A stretch of 64,000 nucleotides of DNA from Sparassis latifolia (Eukaryota > Basidiomycota > Agaricomycetes > Polyporales > Sparassidaceae), in the NCBI GenBank assembly GCA_018466975.1, contig CM031553.1:310001-374000 (forward strand), in the 5' to 3' direction. Shown here in pieces: positions 46,312 through 55,821 of the stretch. Each line of letters starts with the position of its first letter. Position 1 is the stretch's first letter. Made by a program: the position numbers and the translations under genes. The notes below the pieces were generated by a model. That model worked only from the letters and a program-made list of their open reading frames with translations, ran no database searches and was not told the DNA's origin.

Positions 46312-47871
46312 ATGTCCACTGACATCGTCGAGAAACAGCTCGAATCCCTCGGTTCGCTGATCACGCAGAAGCCACCGTTGTGCAGCGGCACGCTTCAGCT
46401 CCCCTACGAGCAGTTCATCCTGTTTTACGGGAAAGAAGGGGATGCACAGTGAGCACGTCCCGACGTCTGCAGGCCGCGTCTCAGAACCTCCTTGCTTTTT
46501 ACCCTGTCAACTACAGGCGCGTGAATTTGTCCAGTGCATCTGACGAAGCGCTTGCGCATCTCGCGCAGACGTGCCATGCCGCCACATTCGGCGTGCACCA
46601 ACGCGACGTGCTGGACGAGTCCTACAGGAAGACGGGCAAGCTCGACCTCGCAGACTTCGCGATGCAGTTCGACGCCGCCCGTACTGGACTCGTCGATGTT
46701 GTCCAAACGGAATTGTTGGAGGCCCAGCGTCCGCGGGCCGTCCACGCGGAGCCGTACAAGCTGAAGGTCTACAGTGAGCTTGTACCGTCACCCGTCACGC
46801 GCTCGGAGCGGCACAGCGTTAACGGTGCGGTCCTTTCCACGCAGGCCCGAGCGCGTTCTTCAAGTCGCACGTGGACACCCCGCGTAGCGAAGCAATGTTC
46901 GGCTCGCTCGTCGTCGTCTTCCCCACACGTCATGAAGGCGGGTCCCTGGTCCTGCGGCACGACGCGAAGGAGTGGCCGCTCGACTTCGCGCGCATCCTCG
47001 CGGAGCAATCCGGGCCGAGCCGCGCATTGCGTACGTCGCGTTCTTCAGCGACGTCGAGCACGAGGTGCTCCCGGTCCAGTCGGGGTACCGCGTCACGCTC
47101 ACGTACAACCTGTATTTCGCCACGGAGCAGCCTGCCGCGCGGGGGCTGGGGGTGCAGTCGCTCACATCCTCGGAGTCGCAGTTCAAGGAGCGGTTCAGGG
47201 CGCTGCTGGATGCTCCTGTATTCTTGCCCCGGGGCGGCCATCTGGGCTTTGGGCTCCGCCACAAGTATCCGCTGAACACCGACTTCAGCCGGGGGTTCCA
47301 TTCGGACGAGGACGAGGACACAGACTTGGATGAGGACATGTACGAAGGCACTGATGAGGACCCGAACGCGAATGTGGATGCGGGCGCGAACCAGGAGGTC
47401 GTGAGGGCGAGTGTGGACAACACGAAGAGTGAGGAGGAGCCGGACAACACGGAGAGTGAGGAGGAGCCCGCCGATCAGAAGGTGTCTCTGCAACACCTGC
47501 TCGCGTACCTGAAGGGGAGCGACGCAGCGCTGCTGCACGCCTGCCGGGAGCTCTCCCTGCGCGTGTCCGTGCGGCTGCTGTACAAGGGCCACAAGGCAGA
47601 CACGCTGGCGGATCGCGTGCTGGATCTGACGGAAGGCGCGATGGATGATCCGCTGTGGTGCAACGTGCGATACCATGGAGGAAAGCTGCTGAGTGACACG
47701 GAGAATGTGCGGCGGGACATGGAGGTGCGGTGGGTGACAACTCCGCCAAAGGAGAATTTGCTGAGCAGCCCGTTCGTAGCGTATGGAAATGAGGCGAGTA
47801 TTGGGTATGCATACATGTATCTGTGCTTGCTGGTGGATGTCGGAAAGGCTGGGAAAAGGGCAACGGCGTAG
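46312..47871 (+). pseudogene. 2OG-Fe(II) oxygenase (prolyl 4-hydroxylase-like) with an apparent frameshift
   Basis: Fungal 2-oxoglutarate/Fe(II) dioxygenase family. Two introns (donors GTGAGCACG and GTGAGCTTG) join MSTDIVEKQLESLGSLI... to RVNLSSASDEAL and then to SPSAFFKSHVDTPRSEAMFG, which holds the iron-binding H-x-D. The frame then changes: RIAYVAFFSDVEHEVLPVQ, with the distal His and the R of SGYRVTLTY, is in another frame from about 47020 on. No GT-AG intron fits the junction (about 46985-47030), so one base seems missing. After it the frame stays open for 280 codons to TAA/TAG near 47871, with an acidic insert (DEDEDTDLDEDM). Because both halves are well preserved, this is either a very recent break or a sequencing error. 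Substrate unknown. Confidence 0.65.
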
Positions 47872-48329
47872 GTGAGTATCTGCGTAGGTGTCATGGATCG
47901 ATCTATAGCGAATCAGGCTTTGTACAGCACATACTCCCATCGTGGACCATAACCGTGTGCATGCGCTACTGGGATATGACACGAGAGGGCATGTGTTTAT
48001 CAGACTTGCCTTTGTAACCTAATCTTACGTGCAGGTTGCATTTCAGTGTTGTAACATCGCCAACTCGGTGGTACCACGAGGTTTGGCAGGCTGGTCCGAA
48101 GACAGTCCGACTCAAGCACGGGTTGAATTCACCTTCTATTTCGCCCCACTTCCTGTCACATGTAAGGGTAAATGTCAGTGAAAGAGTCCTTGGTCTCCAT
48201 ACGCGTGGTATCACGCTGTCGTCATCAACAGCGAACTTCATCTGTCCCTCCAGCGTGTTGGTATCAAAATTCGACCGTTGCGAATCCGACTGACACACCT
48301 TCAATGTTTGTCTTCACCATCACCATCAT
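47872..48329. other. Intergenic region
   Basis: 458 bp between the oxygenase gene and the isomerase pseudogene. Nothing was recognised. Confidence 0.5.
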
Positions 48330-49035
48330 GTGTCGCCGACCAACAACCTCATCCGTCTGAAGACCGCCGTGCAAGAGTACGTCTGGGGAAAGCAGGGCAG
48401 TGCATCCCTCGCTGCCGGACTTGCTTGCAATTCCGTCGGGCCCGACTTCCAGATTAACGAAAACAAGTCCTGCGCCGAGGTGCGCAGAACCGCGGTCGGG
48501 CTGCACTTTAACGTTCAACGCTGAACCGGGCAGATCTGGATGGGCACGCACCCGAACGGTCCCTCGCACCTCTTTGGCTCCCCCTCGACCTCGATACTCC
48601 TTCTCGACTAGCCCGACGGCACACTCGCAGTGTCCGTCGCGAAGAAATAGCCAAACACTAAACATCTGCCGTTCCTCTTCAAGATCCTCCCCATCGAGAA
48701 GGCGTTGCTGCTGCAAGGACACCCCGACAAGGCTGTCGCCGAACGTCTACGGGCACAGGATCCAGACCAGGCACCGGACGATCACCACAAGCAGAGACTG
48801 CGCAGCAATCGGCAAGCCGCTAGGCGCAGGTGACGACGCGCTCTTGCTGGGAGACGTGGACACGGCGTTCACTAGTTTTGTCGGGTTTCACTCGCTCGCG
48901 GAGATTCAGCAGGCATTGCAAGGGATGCTGGAGCTGCGGCGCACGGTGGGCAATGAGGGACACGTGCGTGCGTTCTCGGAATTCATGAATCTCGGCTGCG
49001 TTCTGGTGCGAGCGCCAACACTCGTGAAAGCTTAG
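48330..49035 (+). pseudogene. Decayed mannose-6-phosphate isomerase (type I) N-terminal half
   Basis: Remnant of the cytosolic enzyme that interconverts fructose-6-P and mannose-6-P. Recognisable pieces are LIRLKTAVQEYVWGKQGSAS and GPDFQINENKSCAE. After a retained intron-like segment come WMGTHPNGPSHLFGSPSTS and [28 protein letters not shown] (written here in parts: [28 protein letters not shown]). Then, in another frame, [17 protein letters not shown] and TAFTSFVGFHSLAEIQQAL. Two in-frame TAG codons lie between the second and third pieces (near 48610 and 48650), a frameshift near 48790 separates the last, and the expected start is GTG instead of ATG. The C-terminal catalytic half is absent. 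It is therefore a dead, truncated copy; a functional gene is presumably elsewhere. Confidence 0.8.
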
Positions 49036-50078
49036 GTCGTGTAGGTCTTCACATAGCATGGTCTGCTCGGAAATTCGTTGCAATCTACGGCATGTCGCGA
49101 AAGATGGTGCGTTATTACGGGTCTGAATTGCAGGAACAGTCAGATACCGGATGCCGATGTAGAACTCCATCGGAATCTCCTGTAACGCGCGGATTTGATG
49201 GAAAAAAAGTTCAGTAGTGCGTAAAGGAACGCGTCAAATCGAAGGGTCATGTCATCGCGTAGTCGTCCATGGCGAAACCCATCGCGCCGACGAGGAGACT
49301 TTGGAGCAGATGTCTCCGCATCGCAGACAATAATGGATAAGGACGGTTCCCGATGATCCACCCACATCAGCCTCCAGAGCTCCATCTCTTGATATTGCTA
49401 TCAGCAAAACAAGTACAGCGCGCTGCAGTCCTTGTTCTTTGGAGATGAGTAGAGTTTACAGGCGAGTGCAAGGGCCAACGATCGATAGCTGAGAGACCTT
49501 TGGGCGCTAATCAGGCGTTGAGTTCCCAATCGAGAGGAAAACAAACAGGGACACATATGAGAGTGGGAGGCACGTGGTCCAGTCCACGCGTCGTGGCACG
49601 CGTAACGCCGCGTTCCTTTACAGTAAATAAACCATCCAATCCCCCCATCTCACCAGCGCTTTTGCAGAAAGCTGCCCACGTTGACCGCCGCTAGAATTGA
49701 ATGTTCTTGGAGAGGCGTATCAGGTGAGAGTCTGTCTTCTCGTGTACCGATGATGATAGTGATGAGATACTTGGGCTTGACTGTGCTTGGACTTGTGCGC
49801 TGGCGGATCGATGGTAGAGTTTGCATCCAGCTGGCTGCTATGTACCGCGCTGGACTGTGTTCGGCAGATGTCAGGTTTCTGCGGCGATAGGAATGATTTG
49901 TGTTCCTTCTCATGCAGCATCGCTGGCTCCATTACAACCAACTACGCTTCTCGGGATTGTCGTGGCAGTTTCGTTGCGCTACCGAGTCTTCTCTACAATT
50001 TCAGAGCCTTCCAAAGTATATGTTCTTACCTCTATTATTTCTCAGATCCGTACAAATAAACTACATCCATTTTCTCAG
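49036..50078. other. Intergenic region upstream of the Rtt106-like gene
   Basis: About 1 kb with no recognised gene. It contains motif copy 3 at 49502-49560. No clear TATA box was seen close to the ATG at 50079. Confidence 0.5.
49502..49560 (+). repeat. Dispersed motif, copy 3 (inverted partner of copy 4)
   Basis: GGGCGCTAATCAGGCGTTGA then GTTCCCAATCGAGAGGAAAA then CAAACAGGGACACATAT. Copy 4 at 52168-52226 matches it over about 55 bp as a reverse complement, so together they look like terminal inverted repeats around a 2.7-kb segment that contains only the Rtt106-like gene. Confidence 0.7.
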
Positions 50079-51674
50079 ATGGGCACCAGAAACTACTACG
50101 ATGTCATAGCGGCCAACCTCCCGGCCGAACTGGGCACTAAGCTGCGCTCTCTCCCAGATGAATTAGTCCCAACCATCGATACCGTCTTCCGACTGATTTC
50201 TGGCGACATCTGTCCCTCCAGCGCTTCAGGCAGTCTACGGACATCGTGGACAAAAGCCCAGCAGGACATTTCAGGAGCTATAGAGCAGTTGAAGAGCGGC
50301 GACCGCAGTTCAACTACTAGCTCTAAACGCAGCAGGGAAGATGACGCTGAAGATGCACGCACCACAAAGAAAGTGAAGCCCTCTGCAGGCGCGGCGCTAC
50401 CGGAGGAGGAAGATCCAGCGCTGTTCACGCTGAATGCGCTCTCTCTCACTGCACCTATCCGCAAAAAAGCCGACATCACGGTCCACCGGCAAACACTACG
50501 TCTAACGCATCCAACTACACACGCTGCGGAGCACCCGCCCATCCCGCTCTCTGGATTCCGCCGCGCATTCCTGCTACCCACGCGCGGGAAGACCAAGCCA
50601 CACTGGACAGTGCTGCTCATGCCCTCCGATGCGCCTGCGCCGACAGGCAAGGCTGCGGCGAAGGAACCTCCTGCTGACGCACCACAGATCGCTTTCGGGC
50701 TCGACGCAACACCGCCAGGCCTCACCACGACCGCGCATACGGAGGCGGACGCAACTGTCACGACACACCCAAAAGGCAGCCTCGCGCTCCCGTCACTGCG
50801 CACGTTCCTCGCACACCTACCGATCCCGACGCTTGAGCCGTCGACGACCGTGTTTCGCAGCGCCGCCGCGGCGGGCGAACCTGTCGCGGGCGTGGAGGCG
50901 TACAGAGGTGCGAAGAGCGGGACGCTGTGGTTCCTCGACGAGGGCGTTCTGTGGGACGGCAGGCCGGCAGAGTTCTGGCCGTTGGCGGAGTTGGCGCCTG
51001 GAGAGGAGGGTGCAGAGGGTGTCAGGACGATCAGTGCGACCGGCAGAATGTGTTCAATTATCCTTCGGAGGCTCGTAGGAAAGGGGAAGACGGAAGGAGA
51101 CGAGGGCGAGGAAGAGGGCGAAAAAGTCGAAAGTGTGGATGTTGACTTCGGGATGGTCGATGGAAAAGAGCAGGAGGGGATCGCACGATGGGTGAAGTGT
51201 CGCCGACAACTCTTCGGAAAGCGGAACGAGCTTGTGACAGCAGACGCAAAGGGGAAAGGAAAAGGGAAGGAAAAGGTTGTTCCTATACCTGTCGAGGACG
51301 ACGACGATTCGGAGGACGAAGACTTTAGCCTTGGTTCTGAAGGCTCGGACGGCGGGTCTGCGACAAGCGATAGTGGATCCGAGGATGGTTCTGGCGCGGA
51401 TGGGGACGACAAGAGCGAGGAGCTCGGTAGTGGGTCCGAGTTGTCGGACGACGAGGCAGAGGCGGAGGGAGGAGATGAGGGAGACGATGAGGAGCTCGAC
51501 CCAGCACATCACCCACTCCTACGGCCTGGTGCAATGCCAAAGCATATTTCGCGTGCAGCTCTGGATGCCGTGGTGGGGATGGTGGAGGCAGACATGACGG
51601 ATGGGAGGAAGGGTCCTACGGATGACCAGGTGGAAGAAAGTGAAAGCGAGGAGGAGGATGAGTTAGAGGATTGA
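50079..51674 (+). CDS. RTT106: Rtt106/Pob3-like histone chaperone
   Basis: Nuclear H3-H4 chaperone of the Rtt106 type, with tandem PH-like modules. Single exon, 531 residues, ATG at 50079 (MGTRNYYDVIAANLPAEL). After a Ser/Lys-rich linker (KRSREDDAED) comes a beta-rich domain with FTLNALSLTAPIRKK and GFRRAFLLPT. The second domain has SGTLWFLDEGVLWDGRPAEF, TISATGRMCSIILRR and FGMVDGKEQEGIARWVK followed by CRRQLFGK, the signature end of the Rtt106 domain. The C-terminus is a long acidic tail (runs of D/E/S) ending EEDELED, typical of histone chaperones. It is one of two genes here without introns. An upstream in-frame extension to 49821 lacks an ATG and was not used. Confidence 0.87.
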   Translation: MGTRNYYDVIAANLPAELGTKLRSLPDELVPTIDTVFRLISGDICPSSASGSLRTSWTKAQQDISGAIEQLKSGDRSSTTSSKRSREDDAEDARTTKKVKPSAGAALPEEEDPALFTLNALSLTAPIRKKADITVHRQTLRLTHPTTHAAEHPPIPLSGFRRAFLLPTRGKTKPHWTVLLMPSDAPAPTGKAAAKEPPADAPQIAFGLDATPPGLTTTAHTEADATVTTHPKGSLALPSLRTFLAHLPIPTLEPSTTVFRSAAAAGEPVAGVEAYRGAKSGTLWFLDEGVLWDGRPAEFWPLAELAPGEEGAEGVRTISATGRMCSIILRRLVGKGKTEGDEGEEEGEKVESVDVDFGMVDGKEQEGIARWVKCRRQLFGKRNELVTADAKGKGKGKEKVVPIPVEDDDDSEDEDFSLGSEGSDGGSATSDSGSEDGSGADGDDKSEELGSGSELSDDEAEAEGGDEGDDEELDPAHHPLLRPGAMPKHISRAALDAVVGMVEADMTDGRKGPTDDQVEESESEEEDELED

Positions 51675-52356
51675 CGGTTATGCTCGCCACTGAGACATTC
51701 ATAGATTGAGGTGAGCTACTCGTAGGAGTTGAATTCAATTCCACGGCTCACTCAGTAGTTCTATCTTTCAAATCCAGGACGCCTGTTGAACCTTGGAAGT
51801 GAACCCAAATAATGTTGTCCTGTACTGCACCTCACCCAAATTGAAATGCGGAATCCATGCCTCGACAAGTCGGGTTATACACACAAATTTTCGAACCCCG
51901 GATCTGTCCTCTGGCATTGCACTAGTACTGTACGAGGAGCAGCAGTTGTAAACGTCGCCGTGAGCTGTATGCGACTTGATAATATTTCCTGCAGCCAACT
52001 TCTGGGTACAAGGCCTTCCGCATGGACCGGAAGTTAGTACGCAAGATGCTGGTCGCGTTCTTGTCTTTCCTATCAGTCTGGCTGAGAAACGGAAAACCAC
52101 GAAGCTTGAGACATCAATATCAGTTTGAGGCGTTTTGCCATGCACACACTATAGGCGCCCGCTAATGCAATGTGTATCCTTGTTTGCCTTTTTCTGGATT
52201 GGGAACTCAACGCCAGTTTAGCGCCCGTCAATGTCTCTGCGAAGTACCAGGACGAACGCCGCAGTACTTGATGCGCCACGCACAAGATCACATCAGCCGT
52301 CTGCGGTACATATATCATGAACCGGTCTCGATGAGCATAGTAGCAGGATTGGCTAT
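51675..52356. other. Intergenic region
   Basis: 682 bp containing motif copy 4. No gene was recognised. Confidence 0.5.
52168..52226 (-). repeat. Dispersed motif, copy 4 (inverted)
   Basis: Reverse complement reads GGGCGCTAAACTGGCGTTGA then GTTCCCAATCCAGAAAAAGG then CAAACAAGGATACACAT, closely matching copy 3. Flanking bases show no clear target-site duplication, and weak similarity extends outward (AGAGAC). Confidence 0.7.
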
Positions 52357-54297
52357 ATGTTTCACCTCCTTACTCTCTATTTCTTGTCCTGGCAGTCTAC
52401 GACAGCCGTTGTAGGCGGTCAGATACCTCTCTTCGATAGCGTTGAGAGGAACTGGGCTATTACACCTGAGGTCTCGTCGCTGGCAGAGGGCCTCCTTGAG
52501 CAAAAAATGTGTCTGAGGATGGCAGGGCGGCGGAACCTGATGTAAGTGCATTTCAGTAGACATCGCTGATATCCATGATTCGGCTTCCCTGACAATGCGC
52601 AGTCGCTGTTTGCTATCGGTTCATGCTCCAAGGCGTTCCTCGTCAGCGCGATGGGCATCCTCGTGGAGGACTTCGCGAGCGGGAAAAATACTACGGCCCT
52701 TCCACACGGCATCCAGACCTTTACCTGGGACACGAAGATTCGTGAGTTGTTTCCGGATGGTGAATGGGAGCTCGCAGACGCGTGGGCCAGCCAGAAGGCG
52801 AACTTGCGGGACGTGCTGACCCACGTCTCTGGCCTGCCCCGGTGCGCGTTTCCACAGTACTATCCGTAAATGCCCTAATCATTGATCTGCAGCCACGACT
52901 TTTCCTATAGCTTCCAGGACACGTCGCTTGATGTTGTGAAGCGGCTGCGGTACCTCAAGCCTGCGTTCGAGCTGCGTGAGCAATGGTACTACAACAACCA
53001 GGTAAGTAATGTCGGACTTTAACGTTGCAAGCTCATCGTCCGCGTGGTTCCAGATGTATGTACTGGGTGCGCATATAATCTCGAAGTACGCCGGCGTGCC
53101 GTTCTCAACGTTCGTCCGCCAGCGTATTTTTGAACCACTAAATATGAGTGCGAGCACTTACTTTGGGACCGAAGCTGCGGCCGAGGGACGACTCAGCTAA
53201 AGTTGGTGGTCGAATGGACGCCGAATTCCGTACTGGCTAGAAGGTGACGCTATGGAGGTTGTTGCGGGACCCGGAGGGGTCGTGTCGAGTACAGTCGACA
53301 TGGTGCGGCCTCCGAATCTCGAAATATCTTCCATATGATGAAGCTGACACTCCACAGACAAAATGGCTCGCAATGCTCCTGCACAAAGGCGTTGATCCAC
53401 GTACGAATCTCACGGTCATACCAAAGGCTGCATATGAAGAATCAACGACGGCGCATTCAGTCTCACTTGGCAAACCCTCAAGTCCTATCACCTCTCTCAT
53501 TGGTTATGGAATGGGTTGGATGCGCCTGTCATATCAGGGCCGCGACGTGCGTGTCTTGTTCTGTCGATGGAATTAATGGAATGCCGATCTTCATGTAGAT
53601 GGTGATGCACACCGGGAGCTTGCCAGGCTTCCAAACATTAGTAGCTTTCATGCCGTCAGACAAGCTGGGTATCGTCGGTGTTGAAAATACCGACGACCCG
53701 TCCGGCACACTTTCCGCAGTGCCGTTGCGTATTCTCGAAGATCTACTGGGCTTGCCGCATAGCATACCAGGCATACTCGCGCAGTCCAGCAAGTTCACGA
53801 CGTATCCTCCGCCACTGCGGAGCACATCCCTTGCCTTCGAAGATCCCATTCCCGCTACCGTAGCACTCGAGGAGTTCACGGGAACGTACGTGAATGCAGG
53901 CTATGGCAACTTCACGCTATGTACACCCGCGAGCGTCTCCGCGTACTGCCGGCAAGTGTTGAACGACTACGCCGCCGTGCGCAACGTTTCTGCTTCGGAC
54001 TTGCCCAGTGCGCTCTACGCTGCATGGCCGCGTTTGTGGTCATCGAAGCTGCGTTTGCACCACTCCTCGAATATGACGTTCAAACTCGCTCTCGAATCGC
54101 TGTTTGTGGACGGGTATGGACGCGATAGGACGCCGTTCGTCTACTCCATCACTGAAGGTGCAGATATCGAGGTGGAGTGCGCATTACATGACGGGCGCGT
54201 AGCGGGATGTGGGATCATGCATGGCTTAGATGAGTTCAAGACGCCGCCTGAAGGCACGATGGAGGAGCGGGCGGATGTGTGGTTCACGAAAGTCTAA
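52357..54297 (+). pseudogene. Broken serine beta-lactamase-like gene, copy B
   Basis: Paralog of the gene at 14.7-17.2 kb with the same intron positions. A signal peptide (MFHLLTLYFLSWQSTTAVVG) and the motifs SCSK (near 52620), YNN (near 52995) and HTG (near 53610) are still present, and the C-terminal domain (53599-54297) is open, ending VWFTKV. Three lesions are visible. In the first exon the A-run near 52502-52507 is one base short, so the frame leaves the expected EQKNVS sequence. About 20 codons of the following segment are missing compared with copy A. An in-frame TAA at 53198-53200 falls where copy A has a Gln codon (RLTQSW). I call it a recent pseudogene, because the splice sites and motifs are well kept. 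Confidence 0.75.
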
Positions 54298-55821
54298 TGA
54301 AGCTGCTCTGAATCCAATAATGCTTGTTGTACCTTGTGAATGGGGGCACTTAAGAACTAACATAACATCGAAATTCCTGTGCGTCCCGCGCAGCGCGAGA
54401 ACAGTACGACATCCAACAATCCGAGTGCACGGTACCTCTACCATCATCATCATACACTCATGTGTTCGATACGAAGACATTGCTGATGACTCCTCTTCAT
54501 CCTTGAGAACTCTCTTCGTGCTTCTGTCATTGCGCTTTGATCTCCATGTGGATGTGTCGTTCCACTGTCCAAAGTTCTGAAAATTCGGTTCATTGCAGAA
54601 TGGCTTCCTCTCTGACTCAGCGACGCTCCTGCACCCTTGCCTGAGTCTCTACCCATCTCCCAGCTAAACGAGACACTATCGACGTATTCCTAGTCTATGA
54701 GCATCCTAGCAAACGAAATATTACTAACATGTTCATAGTAGCTAGGCGAGTGAGGTACAGCCAACTCCTTCTACGGCTATAGCTAGGTCGTCTACGATCC
54801 CAGAGCTGGAAATGCAGGCTGGCGCATCATCACCAAACGACCTGCCAGTCTGTAATTCAATTCCATCACCAACAGCTACTTGGCTAAGTCTTCCGCCCGA
54901 ACCTCCTCCGAGATCGTATGGCTACCCAGTGCACGAACGATATACCGTTACTCGCAGTGGCCCAATCACCAGCGGTGGCTGACATGAGAAGCATGGGTTT
55001 CGACTCATCATGGTAAACTTTTAAGACAGGAAACGATAGCATGCGAAGCCGGTTTGCGAGCGCTAAAGTGAAGCGTTGAGTTCTCCATTTGGAAGTAGCT
55101 CCTAACGGCACTTGCTAGCGGACCTCAGATGATGATCTCATATTCCTCCTGCCATACGTACGGAGAGCTGACCGGCGTGCGGATAGAAGGGACACTAGTC
55201 CTCGAGGTGTGTGCGTGGTCATGAAAGTTGTTGCACACACCTTTGTCACCCCTTCCATCGTCCGTGCGCGTGTGGCATTGTCTAATTCAGTTCTTATCAG
55301 TGCATGACGCCCCTCTCACCGTGGAACCTCTATCTCATTACCGTGCTCTATCTGTGTTGGTGGCTTCTTTTCCCTGAAATACTGCATCCACATGGCGGAG
55401 GCCGCTATGTGATCGCCTAGAGCAGGGCAGTGAAGTCGTGTATGACGAGCACCATGTCCAACGGTCCTGGCTCAATATACGACTCCTCAGACGTTCTTCC
55501 CTTCTAGAATAACTCAATCTGCTAGTATAGAAGAGTTAATTTGGTTTGTCCTGTTGAACTCTGTCCTTGGGATCGTCGATCCGGAGGGGAGACCTTGTGG
55601 TGTAGCACTTTGTTCTCGTGATTCTCTGAGTTATGTCTGGGGCCTACTCTTGTTCGACAATGCGAGAACCTCATATCCAAGACCGTGGTGCACAGTGATC
55701 TCTTCTTTGTGAGTATGGGCACTTGAGAATTCTGATTTGGAAATTGGTGATTGAAATCTTCCATGAAAGCATAACTTACACGCGGAGCATATCGTGCGCT
55801 GCCTGACGGCATTTGCTTAAA
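54298..55821. other. 1.5-kb intergenic region
   Basis: No gene was recognised. It contains motif copy 5 (55058-55100). Presumed promoter of the polyamine oxidase at its right end. Confidence 0.5.
55058..55100 (+). repeat. Dispersed motif, copy 5 (diverged)
   Basis: GAGCGCTAAAGTGAAGCGTT then GAGTTCTCCATTTGGAAGTA. It aligns with copies 3 and 4 including the GCGCTAA lead, but is more diverged. Confidence 0.5.

Noticed and set aside
46930..47982. 350-codon minus ORF opposite the oxygenase
   Set aside because: Antisense shadow of GC-rich coding sequence; the conserved catalytic motifs are on the plus strand.
50096..51412. 438-codon minus ORF opposite the Rtt106-like gene
   Set aside because: Ser/Pro-rich shadow of the acidic/GC-rich plus-strand gene.
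49502..52226. Calling the inverted motif pair a complete DNA transposon
   Set aside because: No transposase inside and no clear target-site duplication; kept as a repeat finding instead.
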